A DNA stretch of 64,000 bases from Rhabditoides inermis (taxonomy: Eukaryota; Nematoda; Chromadorea; Rhabditida; Rhabditidae): the NCBI GenBank assembly GCA_963966185.1, contig CAWZYM010000345.1, forward strand, positions 1 through 64,000. The letters run 5' to 3'. Made by a program: the position numbers and the translations under genes. Below are positions 33,601-46,170 of this stretch, one piece after another. The notes beneath the pieces are model-generated. The model was not told the DNA's origin, did no database searches, and worked only from the letters and a program-made list of their open reading frames with translations. Every line of letters starts with the position of its first letter. Positions within the stretch are counted from its first letter, which is position 1.

Positions 33601-36361
33601 TTTGCTGTTGTTGCATTCTATTTGCACACTCGTCAAGCAACCCCGTGAATCGCGAGAGGAGATGTGTCTTCGGTAGTATAGTGGTTAGTATCCGCGTCTG
33701 TCACATGCGAGACCCGGGTTCAATTCCCGGCCGAAGAGAATCTTTTGTTTTGCGGAGTGAGTTTTCGCAAGCGACTATTTTGTGGCGGCTCGTCACGACA
33801 CTGACTCGATGCATCGAAAGAGCACGCCTCGATAGCTCAGTTGGGAGAGCGTACGACTGAAGATCGTAAGGTCACCGGATCGATCCCGGTTCGGGGCAAA
33901 CGTTTTGCTGTTGTTGCATTCTATTCGCACACTCGTCAAGCAACCCCGTGAATTGCGAGAGGAGATGTGTCTTCGGTAGTATAGTGGTTAGTATCCGCGT
34001 CTGTCACATGCGAGACCCGGGTTCAATTCCCGGCCGAAGAGAATCTTTTGTTTTGCGGAGTGAGTTTTCGCAAGCGACTATTTTGTGGCGGCTCGTCACG
34101 ACACTGACTCGATGCATCGAAAGAGCACGCCTCGATAGCTCAGTTGGGAGAGCGTACGACTGAAGATCGTAAGGTCACCGGATCGATCCCGGTTCGGGGC
34201 AAACGTTTTGCTGTTGTTGCATTCTATTCGCACACTCGTCAAGCAACCCCGTGAATTGCGAGAGGAGATGTGTCTTCGGTAGTATAGTGGTTAGTATCCG
34301 CGTCTGTCACATGCGAGACCCGGGTTCAATTCCCGGCCGAAGAGAATCTTTTGTTTTGCGGAGTGAGTTTTCGCAAGCGACTATTTTGTGGCGGCTCGTC
34401 ACGACACTGACTCGATGCATCGAAAGAGCACGCCTCGATAGCTCAGTTGGGAGAGCGTACGACTGAAGATCGTAAGGTCACCGGATCGATCCCGGTTCGG
34501 GGCAAACGTTTTGCTGTTGTTGCATTCTATTTGCACACTCGTCAAGCAACCCCGTGAATCGCGAGAGGAGATGTGTCTTCGGTAGTATAGTGGTTAGTAT
34601 CCGCGTCTGTCACATGCGAGACCCGGGTTCAATTCCCGGCCGAAGAGAATCTTTTGTTTTGCGGAGTGAGTTTTCGCAAGCGACTATTTTGTGGCGGCTC
34701 GTCACGACACTGACTCGATGCATCGAAAGAGCACGCCTCGATAGCTCAGTTGGGAGAGCGTACGACTGAAGATCGTAAGGTCACCGGATCGATCCCGGTT
34801 CGGGGCAAACGTTTTGCTGTTGTTGCATTCTATTTGCACACTCGTCAAGCAACCCCGTGAATCGCGAGAGGAGATGTGTCTTCGGTAGTATAGTGGTTAG
34901 TATCCGCGTCTGTCACATGCGAGACCCGGGTTCAATTCCCGGCCGAAGAGAATCTTTTGTTTTGCGGAGTGAGTTTTCGCAAGCGACTATTTTGTGGCGG
35001 CTCGTCACGACACTGACTCGATGCATCGAAAGAGCACGCCTCGATAGCTCAGTTGGGAGAGCGTACGACTGAAGATCGTAAGGTCACCGGATCGATCCCG
35101 GTTCGGGGCAAACGTTTTGCTGTTGTTGCATTCTATTCGCACACTCGTCAAGCAACCCCGTGAATTGCGAGAGGAGATGTGTCTTCGGTAGTATAGTGGT
35201 TAGTATCCGCGTCTGTCACATGCGAGACCCGGGTTCAATTCCCGGCCGAAGAGAATCTTTTGTTTTGCGGAGTGAGTTTTCGCAAGCGACTATTTTGTGG
35301 CGGCTCGTCACGACACTGACTCGATGCATCGAAAGAGCACGCCTCGATAGCTCAGTTGGGAGAGCGTACGACTGAAGATCGTAAGGTCACCGGATCGATC
35401 CCGGTTCGGGGCAAACGTTTTGCTGTTGTTGCATTCTATTCGCACACTCGTCAAGCAACCCCGTGAATTGCGAGAGGAGATGTGTCTTCGGTAGTATAGT
35501 GGTTAGTATCCGCGTCTGTCACATGCGAGACCCGGGTTCAATTCCCGGCCGAAGAGAATCTTTTGTTTTGCGGAGTGAGTTTTCGCAAGCGACTATTTTG
35601 TGGCGGCTCGTCACGACACTGACTCGATGCATCGAAAGAGCACGCCTCGATAGCTCAGTTGGGAGAGCGTACGACTGAAGATCGTAAGGTCACCGGATCG
35701 ATCCCGGTTCGGGGCAAACGTTTTGCTGTTGTTGCATTCTATTTGCACACTCGTCAAGCAACCCCGTGAATTGCGAGAGGAGATGTGTCTTCGGTAGTAT
35801 AGTGGTTAGTATCCGCGTCTGTCACATGCGAGACCCGGGTTCAATTCCCGGCCGAAGAGAATCTTTTGTTTTGCGGAGTGAGTTTTCGCAAGCGACTATT
35901 TTGTGGCGGCTCGTCACGACACTGACTCGATGCATCGAAAGAGCACGCCTCGATAGCTCAGTTGGGAGAGCGTACGACTGAAGATCGTAAGGTCACCGGA
36001 TCGATCCCGGTTCGGGGCAAACGTTTTGCTGTTGTTGCATTCTATTCGCACACTCGTCAAGCAACCCCGTGAATTGCGAGAGGAGATGTGTCTTCGGTAG
36101 TATAGTGGTTAGTATCCGCGTCTGTCACATGCGAGACCCGGGTTCAATTCCCGGCCGAAGAGAATCTTTTGTTTTGCGGAGTGAGTTTTCGCAAGCGACT
36201 ATTTTGTGGCGGCTCGTCACGACACTGACTCGATGCATCGAAAGAGCACGCCTCGATAGCTCAGTTGGGAGAGCGTACGACTGAAGATCGTAAGGTCACC
36301 GGATCGATCCCGGTTCGGGGCAAACGTTTTGCTGTTGTTGCATTCTATTCGCACACTCGTC

Positions 36362-39300
36362 AAGCAACCCTGAATGAATTGCGAGAGGAGATGTGTCTTC
36401 GGTAGTATAGTGGTTAGTATCCGCGTCTGTCACATGCGAGACCCGGGTTCAATTCCCGGCCGAAGAGAATCTTTTGTTTTGCGGAGTGAGTTTTCGCAAG
36501 CGACTATTTTGTGGCGGCTCGTCACGACACTGACTCGATGCATCGAAAGAGCACGCCTCGATAGCTCAGTTGGGAGAGCGTACGACTGAAGATCGTAAGG
36601 TCACCGGATCGATCCCGGTTCGGGGCAAACGTTTTGCTGTTGTTGCATTCTATTTGCACACTCGTCAAGCAACCCCGTGAATTGCGAGAGGAGATGTGTC
36701 TTCGGTAGTATAGTGGTTAGTATCCGCGTCTGTCACATGCGAGACCCGGGTTCAATTCCCGGCCGAAGAGAATCTTTTGTTTTGCGGAGTGAGTTTTCGC
36801 AAGCGACTATTTTGTGGCGGCTCGTCACGACACTGACTCGATGCATCGAAAGAGCACGCCTCGATAGCTCAGTTGGGAGAGCGTACGACTGAAGATCGTA
36901 AGGTCACCGGATCGATCCCGGTTCGGGGCAAACGTTTTGCTGTTGTTGCATTCTATTCGCACACTCGTCAAGCAACCCTGTGAATTGCGAGAGGAGATGT
37001 GTCTTCGGTAGTATAGTGGTTAGTATCCGCGTCTGTCACATGCGAAGACCCGGGTTCAATTCCCGGCCGAAGAGAATCTTTTGTTTTGCGGAGTGAGTTT
37101 TCGCAAGCGAACTATTTTGTGGCGGCTCGTCACGACACTGACTCGATGCATCGAAAGAAGCACGCCTCGATAGCTCAGTTGGGAGAGCGTACGACTGAAG
37201 ATCGTAAGGTCACCGGATCGATCCCGGTTCGGGGCAAACGTTTTGCTGTTGTTGCATTCTATTCGCACACTCGTCAAGCAAACCCTGTGAATTGCGAGAG
37301 GAGATGTGTCTTCGGTAGTATAGTGGTTAGTATCCGCGTCTGTCACATGCGAGACCCGGGTTCAATTCCCGGCCGAAGAGAATCTTTTGTTTTGCGGAGT
37401 GAGTTTTCGCAAGCGACTATTTTTGTGGCGGCTCGTCACGACACTGACTCGATGCATCGAAAGAGCACGCCTCGATAGCTCAGTTGGGAGAGCGTACGAC
37501 TGAAGATCGTAGGGTCACCGGATCGATCCCGGTTCGGGGCAAACGTTTTGCTGTTGTTGCATTCTATTTGCACACTCGTCAAGCAACCCGTGAATCGCGA
37601 GAGGAGATGTGTCTTCGGTAGTATAGTGGTTAGTATCCGCGTCTTGTCACATGCGTGAACCCGGGTTCAATTCCCGGCCGAAGAGAATCTTTTGTTTTGC
37701 GGAGTGAGTTTTCGCAAGCGGACTATTTTGTGGCGGCTCGTCACGACACTGACTCCATGCATCGAAAGAGCACGCCTCGATAGCTCAGTTGGGAGAGCGT
37801 ACGACTGAAGATCGTAAGGTCACCGGATCGATCCCGGTTCGGGGCAAACGTTTTGCTGTTGTTGCATTCTATTCGCACACTCGTCAAGCAATTCCGTGAA
37901 TTGCGAGAGGAGATGTGTCTTCGGTAGTATAGTGGTTAGTATCCGCGTCTGTCACATGCGAGACCGGGTTCAATTCCCGGCCGAAGAGAATCTTTTGTTT
38001 TGCGGAGTGAGTTTTCGCAAGCGACTATTTTGTGGCGGCTCGTCACGACACTGACTCGATGCATCGAAAGAGCACGCCTCGATAGCTCAGTTTGGGAGAG
38101 CGTACGACTGAAGATCGTAGGTCACCGATCGATCCCGGTTCGGGCAAAACGTTTTGCTGTTGTTGCATTCTATTTGCACACTCGTCAAGCAACCCCGTGA
38201 ATTGCGAGAGGAGATGTGTCTTCGGTAGTATAGTGGTTAGTATCCGCGTCTGTCACATGCAAGACCCGGGTTCAATTCCCGGCCGAAGAGAATCTTTTGT
38301 TTTGCGGAGTGAGTTTTCGCAAGCGACTATTTTGTGGCGGCTCGTCACGACACTGACTCGAATGCATCGAAAGAGCACGCCTCGATAGCTCAGTTGGGAG
38401 AGCGTACGACTGAAGATCGTAAGGTCACCGGATCGATCCCGGTTCGGGGCAAACGTTTGCTGTTGTTGCATTCTATTTGCACACCTCGTCAAGCAACCCC
38501 GTGAATTGCGAGAGGAGATGTGTCTTCGGTAGTATAGTGGTTAGTATCCGCGTCTGTCACATGCGAGACCGGGTTCAATTCCCGGCCGAAGAGATAATCT
38601 TTTGTTTTGCGGAGTGAGTTTTCGCAAGCGACTATTTTGTGGCGGCTCGTCACGACACTGACTCGATGCATTGAAAGAGCACGCCTCGATAGCTCAGTTG
38701 GGAGAGCGTACGACTGAAGATCGTAAGGTCACCGGATCGATCCCGGTTCGGGGCAAACGTTTTTGCTGTTGTTGCATTCTATTTGCACACTCGTCAAGCA
38801 ACCCCGTGAATCGCGAGAGGAGATGTGTCTTCGGTAGTATAGTGGTTAGTATCCGCGTCTGTCACATGCGAGACCCGGGTTCAATTCCCGGCCGAAGAGA
38901 ATCTTTTGTTTTGCGGAGTGAGTTTTCGCAAGCGACTATTTTGTGGCGGCTCGTCACGACACTGACTCCATGCATCGAAAGAGCACGCCTCGATAGCTCA
39001 GTGGGAGAGCGTACGACCTGAAGATCGTAAGGTCACCCGGATCGATCCCGGTTCGGGGGCAAACGTTTTGCTGTTGTTGCATTCTATTCGGCACACTCGT
39101 CAAGCAATTCCGTGAATTGCGAGAGGAGATGTGTCTTCGGTAGTATAGTGGTTAGTATCCGCGTCTGTCACATGCGAGACCCGGGTTCAATTCCCGGCCG
39201 AAGAGAATCTTTTGTTTTGCGAGTGAGTTTTCGCAAGCGACTATTTTGTGGCGGCTCGTCACGACACTGACTCGATGCATCGAAAGAGCACGCCTCGATA

Positions 39301-39410
39301 GCTCAGTTGGGAGAGCGTACGACTGAAGATCGTAAGGTCACCGGATCGATCCCGGTTCGGGGCAAACGTTTTGCTGTTGTTGCATCTATTTGCACACTCG
39401 TCAAGCAACC
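36362..39410 (+). repeat. Indel-rich segment of the tRNA array
   Basis: About ten units with one-base insertions or deletions absent elsewhere: ccctgaatgaattg (36369), agcgaactat (37107), gaaagaagcac (37153), gtcttgtcac (37641), gcgtgaacccggg (37653), cagtttgggag (38089), gcacacctcgtc (38479), gaagataatc preceded by gaga (38589), cagtgggagag (39000), cacccggatcg (39036). Several fall inside tRNA genes. Its pattern of substitutions matches the clean block at about 40.6-43.0 kb. Confidence 0.85.
37002..37074 (+). tRNA. tRNA-Asp copy with an inserted base (likely pseudogene or sequence error)
   Basis: The anticodon-to-variable region reads tgcgaagaccc instead of tgcgagaccc, one extra A. It is the first gene in a stretch (about 36980-39400) where single-base indels hit tRNAs and spacers alike. 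Confidence 0.7.
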
Positions 39411-40343
39411 CCGTGAATTGCGAGAGGAGATGTGTCTTCGGTAGTATAGTGGTTAGTATCCGCGTCTGTCACATGCGAGACCCGGGTTCAATTCCCGGCC
39501 GAAGAGAATCTTTTGTTTTGCGGAGTGAGTTTTCGCAAGCGACTATTTTGTGGCGGCTCGTCACGACACTGACTCGATGCATCGAAAGAGCACGCCTCGA
39601 TAGCTCAGTTGGGAGAGCGTACGACTGAAGATCGTAAGGTCACCGGATCGATCCCGGTTCGGGGCAAACGTTTTGCTGTTGTTGCATTCTATTTGCACAC
39701 TCGTCAAGCAACCCCGTGAATTGCGAGAGGAGATGTGTCTTCGGTAGTATAGTGGTTAGTATCCGCGTCTGTCACATGCGAGACCCGGGTTCAATTCCCG
39801 GCCGAAGAGAATCTTTTGTTTTGCGGAGTGAGTTTTCGCATACGACTATTTTGTGGCGGCTCGTCACGACACTGACTCGATGCATCGAAAGAGCACGCCT
39901 CGATATCTCAGTTGGGAGAGCGTACGACTGAAGATCGTAAGGTCACCGGATCGATCCCGGTTCGGGGCAAACGTTTTGCTGTTGTTGCATTCTATTCGCA
40001 CACTCGTCAAGCAACCCCGTGAATTGCGAGAGAAGATATGTCTTCGGTAGTATAGTGGTTAGTATCCGCGTCTGTCACATGCGAGACCCGGGTTCAATTC
40101 CCGGCCGAAGAGAATCTTTTGTTTTGCGGAGTGAGTTTTCGCAAGCGACTATTTTGTGGCGGCTCGTCACGACACTGACTCGATGCATCGAAAGAGCACG
40201 CCTCGATAGCTCAGTTGGGAGAGCGTACGACTGAAGATCGTAAGGTCACCGGATCGATCCCGGTTCGGGGCAAACGTTTTGCTGTTGTTGCATTCTATTC
40301 GCACACTCGTCAAGCAACCCTGTGAATTGCGAGAGGAGATGTG

Positions 40344-40415
40344 TCTTCTGTAGTATAGTGGTTAGTATCTGCGTCTGTCACATGCGAGACCCGGGTTCAA
40401 TTCCCGGCCGAAGAG
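40344..40415 (+). tRNA. tRNA-Asp variant copy
   Basis: Two substitutions: tcttctgtag for tcttcggtag, breaking an acceptor pair, and tatctgcg for tatccgcg. Anticodon GTC and B box are intact. Probably a decaying copy. Confidence 0.75.
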
Positions 40416-42165
40416 AATCTTTTGTTTTGCGGAGTGAGTTTTCGCAAGCGACTATTTTGTGGCGGCTCGTCACGACACTGACTCGATGCATCGAAAGAGC
40501 ACGCCTCGATAGCTCAGTTGGGAGAGCGTACGACTGAAGATCGTAAGGTCACCGGATCGATCCCGGTTCGGGGCAAACGTTTTGCTGTTGTTGCATTCTA
40601 TTTGCACACTCGTCAAGCAACCCCGTGAATTGCGAGAGGAGATGTGTCTTCGGTAGTATAGTGGTTAGTATCCGCGTCTGTCACATGCGAGACCCGGGTT
40701 CAATTCCCGGCCGAAGAGAATCTTTTGTTTTGCGGAGTGAGTTTTCGCAAGCGACTATTTTGTGGCGGCTCGTCACGACACTGACTCGATGCATCGAAAG
40801 AGCACGCCTCGATAGCTCAGTTGGGAGAGCGTACGACTGAAGATCGTAAGGTCACCGGATCGATCCCGGTTCGGGGCAAACGTTTTGCTGTTGTTGCATT
40901 CTATTCGCACACTCGTCAAGCAACCCTGTGAATTGCGAGAGGAGATGTGTCTTCGGTAGTATAGTGGTTAGTATCCGCGTCTGTCACATGCGAGACCCGG
41001 GTTCAATTCCCGGCCGAAGAGAATCTTTTGTTTTGCGGAGTGAGTTTTCGCAAGCGACTATTTTGTGGCGGCTCGTCACGACACTGACTCGATGCATCGA
41101 AAGAGCACGCCTCGATAGCTCAGTTGGGAGAGCGTACGACTGAAGATCGTAGGGTCACCGGATCGATCCCGGTTCGGGGCAAACGTTTTGCTGTTGTTGC
41201 ATTCTATTTGCACACTCGTCAAGCAACCCCGTGAATCGCGAGAGGAGATGTGTCTTCGGTAGTATAGTGGTTAGTATCCGCGTCTGTCACATGCGAGACC
41301 CGGGTTCAATTCCCGGCCGAAGAGAATCTTTTGTTTTGCGGAGTGAGTTTTCGCAAGCGACTATTTTGTGGCGGCTCGTCACGACACTGACTCCATGCAT
41401 CGAAAGAGCACGCCTCGATAGCTCAGTTGGGAGAGCGTACGACTGAAGATCGTAAGGTCACCGGATCGATCCCGGTTCGGGGCAAACGTTTTGCTGTTGT
41501 TGCATTCTATTCGCACACTCGTCAAGCAATTCCGTGAATTGCGAGAGGAGATGTGTCTTCGGTAGTATAGTGGTTAGTATCCGCGTCTGTCACATGCGAG
41601 ACCCGGGTTCAATTCCCGGCCGAAGAGAATCTTTTGTTTTGCGGAGTGAGTTTTCGCAAGCGACTATTTTGTGGCGGCTCGTCACGACACTGACTCGATG
41701 CATCGAAAGAGCACGCCTCGATAGCTCAGTTGGGAGAGCGTACGACTGAAGATCGTAAGGTCACCGGATCGATCCCGGTTCGGGGCAAACGTTTTGCTGT
41801 TGTTGCATTCTATTTGCACACTCGTCAAGCAACCCCGTGAATTGCGAGAGGAGATGTGTCTTCGGTAGTATAGTGGTTAGTATCCGCGTCTGTCACATGC
41901 GAGACCCGGGTTCAATTCCCGGCCGAAGAGAATCTTTTGTTTTGCGGAGTGAGTTTTCGCAAGCGACTATTTTGTGGCGGCTCGTCACGACACTGACTCG
42001 ATGCATCGAAAGAGCACGCCTCGATAGCTCAGTTGGGAGAGCGTACGACTGAAGATCGTAAGGTCACCGGATCGATCCCGGTTCGGGGCAAACGTTTTGC
42101 TGTTGTTGCATTCTATTTGCACACTCGTCAAGCAACCCCGTGAATTGCGAGAGGAGATGTGTCTT

Positions 42166-42237
42166 CGGTAGTATAGTGGTTAGTATCCGCGTCTGTCACA
42201 TGCGAGACCCGGGTTCAATTCCCGGCCGAAGATAATC
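42166..42237 (+). tRNA. tRNA-Asp copy with altered discriminator
   Basis: The 3' end reads ccgaagat, so the discriminator G73, an Asp identity base, is T. The rest is canonical. Confidence 0.8.
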
Positions 42238-45200
42238 TTTTGTTTTGCGGAGTGAGTTTTCGCAAGCGACTATTTTGTGGCGGCTCGTCACGACACTGAC
42301 TCGATGCATTGAAAGAGCACGCCTCGATAGCTCAGTTGGGAGAGCGTACGACTGAAGATCGTAAGGTCACCGGATCGATCCCGGTTCGGGGCAAACGTTT
42401 TGCTGTTGTTGCATTCTATTTGCACACTCGTCAAGCAACCCCGTGAATCGCGAGAGGAGATGTGTCTTCGGTAGTATAGTGGTTAGTATCCGCGTCTGTC
42501 ACATGCGAGACCCGGGTTCAATTCCCGGCCGAAGAGAATCTTTTGTTTTGCGGAGTGAGTTTTCGCAAGCGACTATTTTGTGGCGGCTCGTCACGACACT
42601 GACTCCATGCATCGAAAGAGCACGCCTCGATAGCTCAGTTGGGAGAGCGTACGACTGAAGATCGTAAGGTCACCGGATCGATCCCGGTTCGGGGCAAACG
42701 TTTTGCTGTTGTTGCATTCTATTCGCACACTCGTCAAGCAATTCCGTGAATTGCGAGAGGAGATGTGTCTTCGGTAGTATAGTGGTTAGTATCCGCGTCT
42801 GTCACATGCGAGACCCGGGTTCAATTCCCGGCCGAAGAGAATCTTTTGTTTTGCGGAGTGAGTTTTCGCAAGCGACTATTTTGTGGCGGCTCGTCACGAC
42901 ACTGACTCGATGCATCGAAAGAGCACGCCTCGATAGCTCAGTTGGGAGAGCGTACGACTGAAGATCGTAAGGTCACCGGATCGATCCCGGTTCGGGGCAA
43001 ACGTTTTGCTGTTGTTGCATTCTATTTGCACACTCGTCAAGCAACCCCGTGAATTGCGAGAGGAGATGTGTCTTCGGTAGTATAGTGGTTAGTATCCGCG
43101 TCTGTCACATGCGAGACCCGGGTTCAATTCCCGGCCGAAGAGAATCTTTTGTTTTGCGGAGTGAGTTTTCGCAAGCGACTATTTTGTGGCGGCTCGTCAC
43201 GACACTGACTCGATGCATCGAAAGAGCACGCCTCGATAGCTCAGTTGGGAGAGCGTACGACTGAAGATCGTAAGGTCACCGGATCGATCCCGGTTCGGGG
43301 CAAACGTTTTGCTGTTGTTGCATTCTATTTGCACACTCGTCAAGCAACCCCGTGAATTGCGAGAGGAGATGTGTCTTCGGTAGTATAGTGGTTAGTATCC
43401 GCGTCTGTCACATGCGAGACCCGGGTTCAATTCCCGGCCGAAGAGAATCTTTTGTTTTGCGGAGTGAGTTTTCGCATACGACTATTTTGTGGCGGCTCGT
43501 CACGACACTGACTCGATGCATCGAAAGAGCACGCCTCGATATCTCAGTTGGGAGAGCGTACGACTGAAGATCGTAAGGTCACCGGATCGATCCCGGTTCG
43601 GGGCAAACGTTTTGCTGTTGTTGCATTCTATTCGCACACTCGTCAAGCAACCCCGTGAATTGCGAGAGAAGATATGTCTTCGGTAGTATAGTGGTTAGTA
43701 TCCGCGTCTGTCACATGCGAGACCCGGGTTCAATTCCCGGCCGAAGAGAATCTTTTGTTTTGCGGAGTGAGTTTTCGCAAGCGACTATTTTGTGGCGGCT
43801 CGTCACGACACTGACTCGATGCATCGAAAGAGCACGCCTCGATAGCTCAGTTGGGAGAGCGTACGACTGAAGATCGTAAGGTCACCGGATCGATCCCGGT
43901 TCGGGGCAAACGTTTTGCTGTTGTTGCATTCTATTCGCACACTCGTCAAGCAACCCTGTGAATTGCGAGAGGAGATGTGTCTTCGGTAGTATAGTGGTTA
44001 GTATCCGCGTCTGTCACATGCGAGACCCGGGTTCAATTCCCGGCCGAAGAGAATCTTTTGTTTTGCGGAGTGAGTTTTCGCAAGCGACTATTTTGTGGCG
44101 GCTCGTCACGACACTGACTCGATGCATCGAAAGAGCACGCCTCGATAGCTCAGTTGGGAGAGCGTACGACTGAAGATCGTAAGGTCACCGGATCGATCCC
44201 GGTTCGGGGCAAACGTTTTGCTGTTGTTGCATTCTATTTGCACACTCGTCAAGCAACCCCGTGAATTGCGAGAGGAGATGTGTCTTCGGTAGTATAGTGG
44301 TTAGTATCCGCGTCTGTCACATGCGAGACCCGGGTTCAATTCCCGGCCGAAGAGAATCTTTTGTTTTGCGGAGTGAGTTTTCGCAAGCGACTATTTTGTG
44401 GCGGCTCGTCACGACACTGACTCGATGCATCGAAAGAGCACGCCTCGATAGCTCAGTTGGGAGAGCGTACGACTGAAGATCGTAAGGTCACCGGATCGAT
44501 CCCGGTTCGGGGCAAACGTTTTGCTGTTGTTGCATTCTATTCGCACACTCGTCAAGCAACCCTGTGAATTGCGAGAGGAGATGTGTCTTCGGTAGTATAG
44601 TGGTTAGTATCCGCGTCTGTCACATGCGAGACCCGGGTTCAATTCCCGGCCGAAGAGAATCTTTTGTTTTGCGGAGTGAGTTTTCGCAAGCGACTATTTT
44701 GTGGCGGCTCGTCACGACACTGACTCGATGCATCGAAAGAGCACGCCTCGATAGCTCAGTTGGGAGAGCGTACGACTGAAGATCGTAAGGTCACCGGATC
44801 GATCCCGGTTCGGGGCAAACGTTTTGCTGTTGTTGCATTCTATTTGCACACTCGTCAAGCATTTGTCAAGCAACCCCGTGAATTGCGAGAGGAGATGTGT
44901 CTTCGGTAGTATAGTGGTTAGTATCCGCGTCTGTCACATGCGAGACCCGGGTTCAATTCCCGGCCGAAGAGAATCTTTTGTTTTGCGGAGTGAGTTTTCG
45001 CAAGCGACTATTTTGTGGCGGCTCGTCACGACACTGACTCGATGCATCAAAAGAGCACGCCTCGATAGCTCAGTTGGGAGAGCGTACGACTGAAGATCGT
45101 AAGGTCACCGGATCGATCCCGGTTCGGGGCAAACGTTTTGCTGTTGTTGCATTCTATTTGCACACTCGTCAAGCAACCCCGTGAATTGCGAGAGGAGATG

Positions 45201-45808
45201 TGTCTTCGGTAGTATAGTGGTTAGTATCCGCGTCTGTCACATGCGAGACCCGGGTTCAATTCCCGGCCGAAGAGAATCTTTTGTTTTGCGGAGTGCGTTT
45301 TCGCAAGCGACTATTTTGTGGCGGCTCGTCACGACACTGACTCGATGCATCGAAAGAGCACGCCTCGATAGCTCAGTTGGGAGAGCGTACGACTGAAGAT
45401 CGTAAGGTCACCGGATCGATCCCGATTCGGGGCAAACGTTTTGCTGTTGTTGCATTCTATTCGCACGCTCGTCAAGCAACCCTGTGAATTGCGAGAGGAG
45501 ATGTGTCTTCGGTAGTATAGTGGTTAGTATCCGCGTCTGTCACATGCGAGACCCGGGTTCAATTCCCGGCCGAAGAGAATCTTTTGTTTTGCGGAGTGAG
45601 TTTTCGCAAGCGACTATTTTGTGGCGGCTCGTCACGACACTGACTCGATGCATCGAAAGAGCACGCCTCGATAGCTCAGTTGGGAGAGCGTACGACTGAA
45701 GATCGTAAGGTCACCGGATCGATCCCGGTTCGGGGCAAACGTTTTGCTGTTGTTGCATTCTATTTGCACACTCGTCAAGCAACCCCGTGAATTGCGAGAG
45801 GAGATGTG

Positions 45809-45880
45809 TCTTCGGTAGTATAGTGGTTAGTATCCGCGTCTGTCACATGCGAGACCCGGGTTCAATTCCCGGCCGAAGAG
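45809..45880 (+). tRNA. tRNA-Asp(GTC), last copy in the array
   Basis: Canonical sequence, followed by the usual spacer with a gagtgcg variant shared only with the unit at 45203. Confidence 0.95.
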
Positions 45881-45967
45881 AATCTTTTGTTTTGCGGAGT
45901 GCGTTTTCGCAAGCGACTATTTTGTGGCGGCTCGTCACGACACTGACTCGATGCATCGAAAGAGCAC

Positions 45968-46040
45968 GCCTCGATAGCTCAGTTGGGAGAGCGTACGACT
46001 GAAGATGGTAAGGTCACCGGATCGATCCCGATTCGGGGCA
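45968..46040 (+). tRNA. tRNA-Phe, last copy, degenerate
   Basis: Reads gaagatggtaag (C to G in the 3' anticodon stem) and cccgattcgg (G to A near the end of the T stem/acceptor). Both weaken the fold. The array ends 70 bp later. Confidence 0.8.
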
Positions 46041-46114
46041 AACGTTTTGCTGTTGTTGCATTCTATTCGCACGCTCGTTAAGCAATTGCGAGCGTGAATT
46101 GCGAGAGGAGATGA

Positions 46115-46170
46115 ACTTCATCACTTCATCACTTCATCACTTTGAAGTGATGAAGTGATGAAGTGATGAA
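46115..46170. repeat. Near-perfect palindrome at the array's right edge
   Basis: Left arm cttcatcac in three tandem copies (46116-46142); right arm gaagtgatgaagtgatgaag onward to 46170; loop of about 2 bp. It follows directly after the last homology to the array spacer (gcgagaggagatg). Confidence 0.95.

Larger units (their letters stand above)
14075..46110 (+). repeat. Tandem array of a 303-bp unit carrying tRNA-Phe(GAA) and tRNA-Asp(GTC)
   Basis: About 105.5 head-to-tail copies over 32 kb. Unit: tRNA-Phe 73 bp, spacer 71 bp, tRNA-Asp 72 bp, spacer 87 bp. Asp genes start at 14276+303k (k=0-33), then 24577+303k (k=0-38), then 36396, 36699, 37002; irregularly spaced through 39435; then 39738+303k (k=0-16), 44900, 45203, 45506 and 45809. 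Phe genes start at 14132+303k (k=0-34), then 24736+303k (k=0-38), and so on to 45968. All genes are on the plus strand. Both spacers start with a T4 run suited to pol III termination. The short open frames repeated every 303 bp are translations of tRNA genes. The call as an array is certain; the exact copy number depends on the assembly. Confidence 0.98.

Noticed and set aside
14254..46002. About 100 near-identical 71-codon open frames at 303-bp spacing
   Set aside because: They are translations through the tRNA-Asp gene, spacer and 5' half of tRNA-Phe; the tRNA folds explain the sequence and there is no independent coding signal.
14075..46110. CRISPR-like regularity of the array
   Set aside because: Repeat and spacer are both constant, the unit is 303 bp and made of tRNA genes, and the genome is eukaryotic.
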